From the NCBI RefSeq assembly GCF_004354045.1, contig NZ_SMRT01000015.1:142339-206338 (forward strand): a DNA stretch of 64,000 nucleotides. Reading direction: 5' to 3'. A program made the position numbers and the translations under genes. Every line of letters begins with the position of its first letter. Within the stretch, counting starts at the first letter, position 1. Positions 42,497-51,134 of this stretch are shown in pieces. The notes beneath the pieces are model-generated. The model did no database searches and had not been told where the DNA came from. It was given only the letters and a program-made list of their open reading frames with translations. This stretch comes from Paenibacillus piri (GTDB lineage: Bacteria; Bacillota; Bacilli; Paenibacillales; NBRC-103111).

Positions 42497-44302
42497 TTAT
42501 ACTTTATTCACGCCGCCCTCCGAATATGGCTTGAACCAAATGTTTTTAAACTGTACCCAGTCGAGCGAGTCGGGGGAGATGCCTTTTACCGAGGAATGAT
42601 ATGTTGTTTTGAGCCGCTTGAAATATAAATATTGCAGCACATGCTCGTCATGCAGCCGTCTTTCGATGCTATGCAGCAGTCCGGCGCGGCCATCCCGATG
42701 GGGCTCCCGCAGCGCCGCCGCAATGAACTGTTCGACGGCCGCCTTGCTGGCCGGCTCCAAATGGAACTGCATGCTCTTGAACAAATCGATCAGCCGCAGC
42801 TCCACGTCGTTGTCGAGCATGATCGAAAACAACAGCAGATCGGCCGCAAGCCGCCGGTCCCCTTTGAATTCCTCCATGGGCAGGAGGACGACCTGGGAAG
42901 CGACGCCAGCATCCCGCAGCGCCGTCTGCACAAGCAGCGCATCCCGTTCATAATGCGGGATCGTGCACAGGACGAGCTGTTCGCCGGCATAGCCGGACTG
43001 CCGAATGCTTTCGCGCACCTGCTCAGGCTCCAAAGCCGGGGGCTGCACCGCTTCATGCCGGGTGAAGCTGTCGGCGGCGTACACGGCGTCACCGTCCAGC
43101 AGCTCCAGCATTTTGCATTGCTTCACGGCTTGGCATACCGCTTCGCGGATCGCGGGGTCCTTCAACGGCCCCTGCTTGCGCAAATTGACCGTTACGAATT
43201 TACAGGTCGAAACTTGCTGCTGCACCTGCTGCCAGGCGCTTTCCGCTTCGCCCGGCATCCGGTAATTGTGGATGATCTGGAAGCTTTCCAGTGTGCGGAA
43301 CCGGTCCTGCTCCTGCATATCGGGCACATGCCACAGCTCCACCCGGTCGAGATGCGCCCTGCCTTGGAAATAAGCGGGAAATGCGTCCAGCACGCACATG
43401 GACGAATCATGATAGGTCAGCTTGAACGGACCGGTGCCGACGGGAGCGCGAGCGAACGTCTCCTCGCCATGCTCGTAGGCGTCGGCAGGAATGACGGAGG
43501 CGCGGTTGGTGCTTATAAACTGCGTGAACAGCTCATTAGGTTCCGCCAGGCGAACCGTCAACGTCAGCGGATCGCTGATGTCGATCCGCTCGATCTGCCG
43601 GTAAACCCAGCTGTACAAGGAGCGGGCGGACGACTGCTTGAGCCGCTCCAGCGTAAAGCGGATATCTTCGGCCGCCAACTCTTTGCCGTGATGAAACTGC
43701 ACGCCCTTGCGCAAATAAAACGTCCATGAGCTGCGCGCCGCATCGGTTTCCCACGAATGAGCCAGGTGGGGCTCGACAGTTTGCGTAAGCCGGTTGTACC
43801 GAACCAGGCTGTCGAACAGCTGGTTGACGAGATGCCCTTCGGCGGAAAAATTCGTGAACGCCGGGTCCAGCGATACGATCGGCTGCGTCAGCGGGAAGCG
43901 AAGCGTATCGAACCGCTTGCTGTCGCGCAGTTCGCTGCTGTAGCCGAAATAGCCGTTAAGCCAGCTGTGGAAATGGTCTTTCAAGGAATCGGGGATGGAC
44001 GATACGTTCATCTGCTCCAATGCGCCGCGCAAATCTTTCCGTTCGACCAGCTCTTTCGCCAGCAGCAGAATCACATCCTCGGCAGGTACAAGAAACGTTG
44101 CAATCGACTTGTTGCCTCGTCCCCGTTTGGGCTGCCAGCGCAGCCAGCCTTGCTTGTCCATTTTATTTAAAATTATCGCCGCATTGCGATGGGTACAATC
44201 GAGCATTGCCGCCAGATCGTCCAGCATCAGCTCGTAATCATGGTGCTCGCCGACATGCGGGAGTTTTTCCCGCAAACGAATATAATGACTGGCCAGTTTC
44301 AT
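42497..44302 (-). CDS. SgrR-type regulator, second copy
   Basis: A 601-residue protein with the same layout as the one at 13609-15456: N-terminal winged-helix SgrR_N domain (CTHRNAAIILNKMDKQGWLRW, GRGRGNKS) and a family-5 solute-binding domain (LFDSLVRYN, LAHSWETD, FYLRKGVQFHHGKELAAEDI). No signal peptide, so cytoplasmic. GGTGAGGTGA lies upstream of ATG 44302. No MFS or peptide transporter is adjacent. The partner regulated may be the small downstream gene or the divergent pair at 44481-46675. Confidence 0.85.
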   Translation of the reverse strand: MKLASHYIRLREKLPHVGEHHDYELMLDDLAAMLDCTHRNAAIILNKMDKQGWLRWQPKRGRGNKSIATFLVPAEDVILLLAKELVERKDLRGALEQMNVSSIPDSLKDHFHSWLNGYFGYSSELRDSKRFDTLRFPLTQPIVSLDPAFTNFSAEGHLVNQLFDSLVRYNRLTQTVEPHLAHSWETDAARSSWTFYLRKGVQFHHGKELAAEDIRFTLERLKQSSARSLYSWVYRQIERIDISDPLTLTVRLAEPNELFTQFISTNRASVIPADAYEHGEETFARAPVGTGPFKLTYHDSSMCVLDAFPAYFQGRAHLDRVELWHVPDMQEQDRFRTLESFQIIHNYRMPGEAESAWQQVQQQVSTCKFVTVNLRKQGPLKDPAIREAVCQAVKQCKMLELLDGDAVYAADSFTRHEAVQPPALEPEQVRESIRQSGYAGEQLVLCTIPHYERDALLVQTALRDAGVASQVVLLPMEEFKGDRRLAADLLLFSIMLDNDVELRLIDLFKSMQFHLEPASKAAVEQFIAAALREPHRDGRAGLLHSIERRLHDEHVLQYLYFKRLKTTYHSSVKGISPDSLDWVQFKNIWFKPYSEGGVNKV

Positions 44303-44480
44303 AGGTTCACCTCACCTTCTTAAGCATAACCGTTTTCCGGATGCGAAAACAGGAAATTTCCATTTACAAACTTGCGCTTTTTATTCCTGTTTTATCGTCT
44401 ACAATAAGATTCGACACCAACCGCAGGAGGGAAACAGGCTGCTCGAAAAAGGCATAACAAGACAGGAGGAATCGATATCC
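44303..44480. promoter_or_regulatory. Divergent region between the second SgrR-type gene and a two-gene unit
   Basis: An AT-rich 178-bp gap. On the plus strand TACAAT (about 44399-44404) with TTTTTA 16 nt upstream is a possible promoter for the 44481 gene. No clear operator is seen. Confidence 0.35.
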
Positions 44481-44906
44481 ATGAATAATAAAAACTCGTT
44501 TGTTCATACCGACTTCAGTCCGCTGCAGCTGCATTGGGCGGAACAATTCGCCAACGAATCCGAGCAAGCAATCGATGCCGAGGATATGCCGGCTGTGGCG
44601 CGCACGGTGCTCTTTTATGCCGGACTGCAGCTTGAGATGATGTTCCCGCCCGCCAGTATCCAGCCGTTTCCTGTGAAGGACGCCGCGGCCCAAGACTGGC
44701 TGCTTGCGCCCGAGGAAGAGATCGTACGGGCATTGCCGGAACGGGATCCGCAGGCGGACCGCCGGCTGCTGCACCTCGCGCTGCTTGCCGTAAAGCCGGC
44801 GCCGCTTTCCATAGAGGAGAGGCATGAGCTGCGCGCACGCGCTGCCGTCTATATTCGCTCCATCGGCGAGCGGCTTCGCCATTTTACGGAGCAATGGCTT
44901 CATTAA
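44481..44906 (+). CDS. Unknown soluble protein
   Basis: A 141-residue, mostly helical, acidic protein without membrane segments or recognisable domain. AGGAGG lies before ATG 44481. It lies 29 nt upstream of a DUF4173 membrane protein in the same direction and is probably co-transcribed with it, which suggests the two act together. Function unknown. Confidence 0.65.
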   Translation: MNNKNSFVHTDFSPLQLHWAEQFANESEQAIDAEDMPAVARTVLFYAGLQLEMMFPPASIQPFPVKDAAAQDWLLAPEEEIVRALPERDPQADRRLLHLALLAVKPAPLSIEERHELRARAAVYIRSIGERLRHFTEQWLH

Positions 44907-44935
44907 ATTGACAGGACGTGGAGGTACATTCCGAT

Positions 44936-46675
44936 ATGACGGTCCATAACATCGCCGCAACGAGACGGGATTCGCTGCTGCTGCTCGGAGCCCTATTGTG
45001 CGGAGGGCTGCACCATTTGCTGTTTTACGGTCAAGCTTGGGGAATTTCCTATCCGATTTTTATGCTGGCGTTTTACATGTATTTTTATTGGGCGGTCAAG
45101 GAGCGGAGCGAGCTGCGTTTCGACGCTTCGCTGCTGATGCTGCTGCCGATTGCTCTGCTGTCGTTAACGTATACGGCTTATACGAACCTGCTGTTCGCAT
45201 TTCTGAATGCGCTGCTGATTCCATGTATGGCGGTTGTTCATACCACTTGGTTGATCCGCCGGCCGGCAGTCCGCTGGTATGAAAAAGGTATGGCTGCAGC
45301 GGCGCTGGAGCAGCTGTTCATACACACCCTTCGTCATGTGCCGCTGCCGGTCAAGGTGACGTTGACGGCTTTGACCGGCAAGCTTAGCGCCGACCGTTCC
45401 TCCCAGCTGTGGAAAGTGTTGGCGGGCGTTTTCGTTTCGCTGCCGCTGCTGCTCCTGGTGGGAACGCTGCTTGCCTCGGCGGACACCGTATTCAACCGGC
45501 TGCTTGCGAAGCTGCCCTGGCTGCTGCAGCAGCTTGAGCTCATGACCTTGCTGCTGCGCATCGGCTGGATTGCCGTTGTCGCAACCGCGATATTCGCTTA
45601 TGTATACGGCTTGCTCAGACCGGCGGAGCCGATGCGAGGCGGGGAGCGGGAAGCGCCTAGGGAGGCGCCGATGCTGCAGCTGGGCGTTCACACTCAACTG
45701 TACGCTGATGCCGATTCGCGGTCAGCCGACGGAACCGCACGATCCGTACATCCTGTTTCGCTTGTCCGGCTGCAGCCGGCCGGTCCCGCCCAGCCGTATG
45801 CTCACGCCGATTCGCAGCCGGACGATCCCGCTCAACGGCACGCTCATGCCGATTCGCAGCCAGCCGACCCTGCTTCACTGCATGCTCACATGTATCCACG
45901 GACGGAATCGAAGCCGATTCGTCTGGATGCGACGATGATGGCTACGATTTTGGTGATCATGAACGCAGTTTACGTGCTGTTTGCGGTCGTGCAATTTTCG
46001 TATTTTTTCGCCGGAGGCTCAGCCTCTTTGCCTGAAGGGATTACGTATGCGGAATACGCCCGCCGCGGATTTGCCGAGCTGGTCGTCGTAACCGTGATCA
46101 ATTTTACGCTGCTGATGGTGACGCTGCATAGCGTCGACCGCTCGGCTCCGGCGATGAACCGCTTGCTGAAATCGCTGCTGGCGATGCTCGTCGGCTGTAC
46201 CGGCGTCATGCTGTGCTCCGCTTATTTCCGGTTGTCGATGTATGAGCAGGCGTACGGCTTTACGGTGACGCGGGTGCTCGTCCATGCGTTTATGATATTT
46301 TTGCTGCTGCTGTTTGCGATTGCGCTGTTTAAGGTATGGAACGATCGCTTCCGGCTGATGAAGCCGTACTTGATTGCGGCGGTCGCTTCTTATGTGCTGC
46401 TCAATTATATGCAAGTCGACGGCATGATTGCTTCCCTTAATATTCAACGTTATGAAGCAACCGGCCGCATCGATACCGGTTATCTTGGGTCGCTCGGCTA
46501 TGAAGCGGTGCCTTACTTAATCAAGCTGCACAGCAGCCACCCGGAAGTCGGGGGAACGAGAGAGGCGCTGCTGTCGATCAAAGACAGCCTGAGCAGTGAA
46601 AGAAATGCTTCGTGGACTTCATTCAACGTATCCAAATGGAGAGCGGCCCAAGCGCTGCGGCAGCTTGACGGCTAA
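44936..46675 (+). CDS. DUF4173 multipass membrane protein with His-rich repeat loop
   Basis: A 579-residue protein with about 11-12 membrane helices in two blocks, matching DUF4173 (SSADTVFNRLL-like ASADTVFNRLL and AYGFTVTRVLVHAF are characteristic). ATG 44936 follows GTGGAGG by 11 nt; an in-frame GTG at 44918 lies inside that site. Between the blocks is a hydrophilic insert (about 230-320) with 14-residue repeats at 288-301 and 302-315 of the form HADSQPxDPAxxHA, encoded by a 42-bp tandem repeat. The function of the family is unknown. Confidence 0.85.
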   Translation: MTVHNIAATRRDSLLLLGALLCGGLHHLLFYGQAWGISYPIFMLAFYMYFYWAVKERSELRFDASLLMLLPIALLSLTYTAYTNLLFAFLNALLIPCMAVVHTTWLIRRPAVRWYEKGMAAAALEQLFIHTLRHVPLPVKVTLTALTGKLSADRSSQLWKVLAGVFVSLPLLLLVGTLLASADTVFNRLLAKLPWLLQQLELMTLLLRIGWIAVVATAIFAYVYGLLRPAEPMRGGEREAPREAPMLQLGVHTQLYADADSRSADGTARSVHPVSLVRLQPAGPAQPYAHADSQPDDPAQRHAHADSQPADPASLHAHMYPRTESKPIRLDATMMATILVIMNAVYVLFAVVQFSYFFAGGSASLPEGITYAEYARRGFAELVVVTVINFTLLMVTLHSVDRSAPAMNRLLKSLLAMLVGCTGVMLCSAYFRLSMYEQAYGFTVTRVLVHAFMIFLLLLFAIALFKVWNDRFRLMKPYLIAAVASYVLLNYMQVDGMIASLNIQRYEATGRIDTGYLGSLGYEAVPYLIKLHSSHPEVGGTREALLSIKDSLSSERNASWTSFNVSKWRAAQALRQLDG

Positions 46676-46774
46676 CTGCTCGCAAATCCGTCCTGCAGGC
46701 CTGAATCGACAAAACACGACGAGCCGTTCGGGTAGCAGTATGATTGGCATACAGGACTACACTGCGATGAAAGC

Positions 46775-46810
46775 AAAAAAACGAGCCGGGTGTACGTGGA
46801 CACAGGCTCG
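46775..46810 (-). terminator. Rho-independent terminator of the HAD gene
   Basis: On the minus strand CGAGCC-TGTGT pairs with ACACC-GGCTCG and is followed by seven T. It lies about 70 nt after the HAD hydrolase stop. Confidence 0.75.
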
Positions 46811-46881
46811 CACATATAAGAAAGAGTCGTTTCAAATCATTTAATGAAAATACGTTCTCGTCCGATTCGTTGAGATTCCGG

Positions 46882-47634
46882 TCAGCCGTTCACGGCGCCG
46901 CCTCCCGTCGTATAGTTCCGTATGGCATCGGGAATATCGAGGAGCGAGTTCAACGTGATAAATGCCCCTTGCGGCTCCGCATCGATTTCCACATTATTAA
47001 ACGACCATTCCTGAAGCGCCGGCATGAAGATCGAATGGATCCCCGCCTTCAAGGCGGGCGTAACATCGGTGCGCAGCGAGTTGCCGATCATCCAGGTGGA
47101 AGTGCGGTTCAGCCCGTAGTTGCCAATCAGTGCCTCCAAAAATTCGACGGTTTTATGTCTCGCCACATGAATGCGGTCGCTAAAAAAGGGCAGCAGGCCG
47201 GCTTCCGTCACCTTGCGCATTTGGATGACCGGATCTCCGCCGGTATACAGATGAAGCACATGCCCCTCCGTTTCAAGCTTCGTTAACGTCTCCATCATGT
47301 ATGGATACGGCTCGATAGCGTGTCCGTAAACGCCTCTGCCCAGCTCGATCAGCTGTTCGATCTCGTAGGTCGTCTTGGATCTTCCGGTCATCTCGGAGAA
47401 ATAATCGTAGGCGTCTACGAACGATTGTGGAAAATGATCGGGCGCAAACCCGCTGACCAGTACGCGGGCCAAATCAATCTCGGCCTGCTTGTTTTTAATA
47501 TCTGCAAGCGGAATGGAATAAGTATGAAACCACATTTCCATCTGATCCGCGAATTGCTCAACGACAAGATCAAAATATTTATTGCAGTGAATTAAAGTAT
47601 CGTCCAAATCAAATAAAATCGTTTGTTTACTCAT
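46882..47634 (-). CDS. HAD-superfamily hydrolase
   Basis: A 250-residue HAD phosphatase-like enzyme. Motif I is FDLDDTLIH near the N-terminus (the two Asp are nucleophile and acid/base), motif II falls in HLYTGGDP, and motif III/IV in TWMIGNSLRTDV. A helical cap lies between about residues 15 and 100. ATG 47634 has GGAG 8 nt upstream; the longer frame enters the dispersed repeat and is rejected. The substrate is unknown, as for most members. Probably a single-gene unit. Confidence 0.85.
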   Translation of the reverse strand: MSKQTILFDLDDTLIHCNKYFDLVVEQFADQMEMWFHTYSIPLADIKNKQAEIDLARVLVSGFAPDHFPQSFVDAYDYFSEMTGRSKTTYEIEQLIELGRGVYGHAIEPYPYMMETLTKLETEGHVLHLYTGGDPVIQMRKVTEAGLLPFFSDRIHVARHKTVEFLEALIGNYGLNRTSTWMIGNSLRTDVTPALKAGIHSIFMPALQEWSFNNVEIDAEPQGAFITLNSLLDIPDAIRNYTTGGGAVNG

Positions 47635-47676
47635 AGGAGTGCTCCATCTTTTTTGATTGAATAAAAAGTATAACAA

Positions 47677-47750
47677 TTTATACTTTGCTTCGCACAACCT
47701 TGACAATCGCGCTCGTTCTTGAAGGACGGCGAAGCCGATTATCCTTGTCT
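47677..47750 (+). repeat. Dispersed intergenic repeat, copy B
   Basis: A 74-bp repeat with CTTCGCACAACCTTGA core. The outer arms here are GACAATCG and CGATTATC, with paired changes relative to copies A and C (AACG/CGTT replaced by ATCG/CGAT), which suggests the stem itself is conserved. Confidence 0.7.
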
Positions 47751-47821
47751 TGATTATATCATGGGACGCATGAAAATCATATCGCCGGACGCCATAGCTC
47801 GTAAGCCGGGCATCCGATCCG

Positions 47822-48841
47822 TCAGGAGGAGCGGGGCAAATAGGATGACGGATCGGTGCTTTTTCCTTTGCTTACGATCTCGTAATGCAGGTGCGGACCG
47901 GTGCTGCGGCCCGAGGTTCCCAGCATGCCGATATGCTGGCCGCGCTCGACCGTTTCCCCGCGCTTCACGAGAATGCCGTTCAAATGCATGTACCAGGTGC
48001 GCATGCCGTTGCCGTGATCAATCACGACATGATGACCGTGAAATTTATCATATCCGACTGTAAGAGCGGTTCCTTTGGCGGAAGCGTAGACGGGATCGTT
48101 CATTTTGCCGGCAATATCGATGCCGCGGTGAAAGCTCGGCTTATCGGTGAACGGATCTTTACGGTACCCATATGCGGATGTAACGCGGTGCGAGCGCGTC
48201 GGCCAAAGGCTTGGAATCCGCTGCAGCTGCTCCTGCTGGGCGAGCATCACATGCTTGGACTGCATCCAACGCAGCTGCAGCTCGGCTATTTCCTGCTTCA
48301 ATGCGGTAAAGCTGCCGGCTGCCGTTTGAAGCAGCATCCCCATCTGTCGGGCCGTCACCGGATGCAGAGGCCCCCCCATACCGTTCATGCCGCCGATGCG
48401 GCTGCTGCCTGCCAGCTGTACGCCGGCGTCGGCTGCCGCACCGGAGGCCGCCTGCGAATTTACGGCTCCCTTCGAGGTCAGCTTCATCAGCTCATGTTCT
48501 AACTGCTTTAACTGCTCGATTTGGCTCCGGACTTCGGCTGCCTGCCGGGAAAGCTGGAATACCTCCAGCTGCAGTCGGTCAATCGTTTTGTTTTTATCGT
48601 TTAAATCCTGCTCGAGCCGGCTTAATGAATCCGACCGATGCGCTTTGAAGGCAGGCTTGGCCGCCGCCGAATGGAACGAGGCCCCATACCAATAAGCCGC
48701 TGTCGCCGACAGCAGCATCATGCCCAATAAAGCGGCGCAAAGCGCGCCCCGGGACATTTTTACACGCGTAACGCTTGCATGAGCCTCCGCCTCCGGAATG
48801 ATGACGAAGGTGAGCTTATTTTGAAACCAATTGAATCTCAT
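47822..48841 (-). CDS. M23-family peptidase, membrane-anchored
   Basis: A 339-residue cell-wall endopeptidase-like protein. One membrane helix (about 33-53) is followed by a coiled coil (about 72-120) and a linker, then the C-terminal LytM/M23 domain with zinc ligands in HRGIDIA, the second His in YMHL, and HLHYE near the end; all core residues are present, so it is probably active. M23 enzymes cut peptidoglycan cross-bridges; coiled-coil membrane types often work in division or sporulation. Divergent from a small unknown gene at 48922. Confidence 0.9.
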   Translation of the reverse strand: MRFNWFQNKLTFVIIPEAEAHASVTRVKMSRGALCAALLGMMLLSATAAYWYGASFHSAAAKPAFKAHRSDSLSRLEQDLNDKNKTIDRLQLEVFQLSRQAAEVRSQIEQLKQLEHELMKLTSKGAVNSQAASGAAADAGVQLAGSSRIGGMNGMGGPLHPVTARQMGMLLQTAAGSFTALKQEIAELQLRWMQSKHVMLAQQEQLQRIPSLWPTRSHRVTSAYGYRKDPFTDKPSFHRGIDIAGKMNDPVYASAKGTALTVGYDKFHGHHVVIDHGNGMRTWYMHLNGILVKRGETVERGQHIGMLGTSGRSTGPHLHYEIVSKGKSTDPSSYLPRSS

Positions 48842-48921
48842 GGTAACTCCTTTCGGTATGTTGCGATTGCTCCCGTCATATAGTGGAACTAATCAGGATA
48901 AAGCGGTAGGGAGGGTTTCGC

Positions 48922-49296
48922 TTGTCGTTAAAAACGAGCCGGATCAATCTGATGGATCGTCTTGCCCAACATGTAAAACACGAAGTAATGCTGCAGGCCG
49001 AAGGTTTTGCCAGCGAAGCGGGTATGCTGCAAAAGGTCGGCAAACGGTTTATTCGGGTTAGCGATCAATATTTCGTTCCGCATACGCTTCATGAAATCGT
49101 TCTGCTGAACGGTCCGCGCAAGCAGGGAGCAGCGTCCGTCAGCCTGCGCACGACTTACGGCGGCAGCTTCTCCGCGGAACTGGTGAAGGTGGGAACGGAT
49201 TTTGCCGAAGTGGTCGTTTCCCGTGAAGCTGCACGTACGAAGCAGTGGGTGCTGATTCCGCTGGCCCGCGTGATCAGCATTGAAGAGACGGGTTGA
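48922..49296 (+). CDS. Unknown small protein, LSM-like pattern
   Basis: A 124-residue soluble protein. The second half (LRTTYGGSFSAELVKVGTDF to IPLARVISIEE) has the five-strand, loop-ending pattern of small LSM/DUF2642-like beta barrels such as YuzF spore proteins, but this is only a by-eye resemblance. TTG 48922 is taken as start because GGGAGGG lies 7 nt before it; ATG 48952 is the alternative. It converges with the ger operon. Confidence 0.6.
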   Translation: MSLKTSRINLMDRLAQHVKHEVMLQAEGFASEAGMLQKVGKRFIRVSDQYFVPHTLHEIVLLNGPRKQGAASVSLRTTYGGSFSAELVKVGTDFAEVVVSREAARTKQWVLIPLARVISIEETG

Positions 49297-49359
49297 GCCG
49301 AGGGCAAGCGGCCATAGCATCGACGCTCAACGCTGCGCATTCCAGCCGGCCTAAGCAAC

Positions 49360-50865
49360 TCACCATTTCCGGTGCTGCTTGGACATGTACATCTCCATCG
49401 ACGAGGTCCAAACGGCAAGCAGCAGGCAGCATCCGTACAGAAGCGCGCAAGTCAGCCCGACGGCGGCATATTTCTTGCTCAACCACATCCCCGCACATAT
49501 GGAAACGATAATCATGAGGAGGAGAATGTTGCTGCAGCGTTTCCAGGCTAGAAACGTAAAGGACGGAAATTTGGGACGCGCCGGATTGCCTTGATTCGGC
49601 GCAGTCCGGTTCCCGCCTGGCCGATTCCCGCCGCTTTCTTCATTTTGCTGCGGATTGCCGCCTTCGGCCGCTCCCGAACGTTCGGACAAGCGCCGGTCTT
49701 GTCCTTCCTGCTGCTGCGTCTGGTCGTGCTGCCCTTGACCGGCTTGCTGCTTGGCGGCATCAGACTGCGGCCGCCGCCCTTCGATAACCGGATGCCGCAG
49801 CGAAAACAGCCAAATCAGCAGAAACAGCAGAGGCTGATAGCAGAGGACAATGACCGGCGAGCTGAAATGGCCGAAGCTGAACACTTCCGTGGTGCTATTG
49901 AACGAAAGGAGCGTCGTCAGCAGCAGAAGCAGCACGACAGGCGTGTTGATCGAGCTGTAATCCCGCTGTTTGACCAGACTGGCGATCCCCGTAATAAACG
50001 CCAAATGGATGAGAATAACTTCGCAGGCGGTTACCGGAAACCATACGCTCAATATGATCAAATCCATTCGGTCCAAAAAGTCGGTAATATGAATCTGCTG
50101 CACCAGACTATAGCTGGGATATAAAAAGTTGCTCGGCATGTTCGGCCCCAAAACAAGCACATCCATCACTAAAAAAATACCGATCATCATCGTGGCCAGA
50201 ATAACGCCATGACGGATGGACGCCTGTACCTGCTTGCTTTCCCATATCGTATGCAGAAATGCGCCCATTACAAACACATCCCCGTACCAGCCGATACTGA
50301 TCATATTGCCGGACAAGAAATTTTTCACGCTCCCGGTCATTACCGGCAGCAGCGAGTGATGATCCGACTCATTGACGAGCATTAACGGCAGTACCAGGAT
50401 CATCACGACAAATAACGGGAACATGACATCGTTCACCCTTGCCAGTACTTCCACGCTTGTTTTGCCGTAATACAAGAGCAGGCAGACGAACAGCATCACC
50501 ACGATCTCCTCCGGCGTATTGGGCAGCAGCGTAATGCCGATAAATTTGCTGAACGAGCTTAAATCGCGGATCAGGATAAGCCATAAATGAACCAGCAAAA
50601 TGAGATTGACAATCGTGCCGATCAGACCGCCGAACAGTATTTTCGTGATTTCGAATATATTTTTACCCGGAAACCGCCGGACCATCTGGGAAAATACATA
50701 GCTCAGCGCAGCGACATACAAGGTGGGAATTGTGTAGGACATCCAGGCGTCGGCGCTGTTGATCCGGATTAGCACCTGCTGGATGCTGACGACTCCGCCC
50801 CCGCTTAAAAGCGAAGCCGTAAGCCATGAGAATTGCCGGTAATTAATAATTTGCTTTTGATCCAC
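49360..50865 (-). CDS. Spore germination receptor B subunit (GerAB-like) with C-terminal extension
   Basis: A 501-residue membrane protein. Residues 1-364 are a normal ten-helix GerAB-type permease (APC superfamily fold) that forms the germinant-binding, ion-conducting part of the receptor. Unusually, a Gln/Gly/Asn-rich hydrophilic linker (about 365-435) and two further membrane helices (about 445-490) follow; family members usually stop near 365-370. The frame is continuous through the extension. Last gene of the ger operon, 38 nt after the small D-type gene. Expected in the inner membrane of the spore. Confidence 0.9.
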   Translation of the reverse strand: MDQKQIINYRQFSWLTASLLSGGGVVSIQQVLIRINSADAWMSYTIPTLYVAALSYVFSQMVRRFPGKNIFEITKILFGGLIGTIVNLILLVHLWLILIRDLSSFSKFIGITLLPNTPEEIVVMLFVCLLLYYGKTSVEVLARVNDVMFPLFVVMILVLPLMLVNESDHHSLLPVMTGSVKNFLSGNMISIGWYGDVFVMGAFLHTIWESKQVQASIRHGVILATMMIGIFLVMDVLVLGPNMPSNFLYPSYSLVQQIHITDFLDRMDLIILSVWFPVTACEVILIHLAFITGIASLVKQRDYSSINTPVVLLLLLTTLLSFNSTTEVFSFGHFSSPVIVLCYQPLLFLLIWLFSLRHPVIEGRRPQSDAAKQQAGQGQHDQTQQQEGQDRRLSERSGAAEGGNPQQNEESGGNRPGGNRTAPNQGNPARPKFPSFTFLAWKRCSNILLLMIIVSICAGMWLSKKYAAVGLTCALLYGCCLLLAVWTSSMEMYMSKQHRKW

Positions 50866-50903
50866 TTTATCACCGCCTGTTCCGTAATATGATGCTGCCG
50901 CTC

Positions 50904-51134
50904 TTACCGGTTAACGAGTGAAAATACCCACGGAGATATGTGATCGATGAAATAACGCGTCGGCATCGGAATTTTAATATCCATCAAAACGCATATGAAC
51001 ATGCCGCATGTCAGCGTATATATCACGATGTACAGCCGTTTGATCGTTTTATATTGTTTACGGAGCCTTTTAACGTCGAAAAACAGATTCATCAGCAGGA
51101 GGAACGCGAATGCGACCAGAAATAGCGAATTCAT
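50904..51134 (-). CDS. Small GerD-type subunit of a ger operon (two-helix membrane protein)
   Basis: A 76-residue protein with two membrane helices (about 3-18 and 33-52) joined by a basic loop. It overlaps the GerAC-like gene by 4 nt and so is translationally coupled. Small two-helix D subunits are known in several GerA-type operons of Bacillus, where they modulate receptor output; this fits by size, topology and position, not by a sequence motif. It is not the unrelated lipoprotein also named GerD. Confidence 0.7.
   Translation of the reverse strand: MNSLFLVAFAFLLLMNLFFDVKRLRKQYKTIKRLYIVIYTLTCGMFICVLMDIKIPMPTRYFIDHISPWVFSLVNR

Noticed and set aside
45701..45890. CRISPR-like array in the repeated segment of the DUF4173 gene
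   Set aside because: Repeats are in-frame coding repeats with a 42-bp period and no unique spacers.
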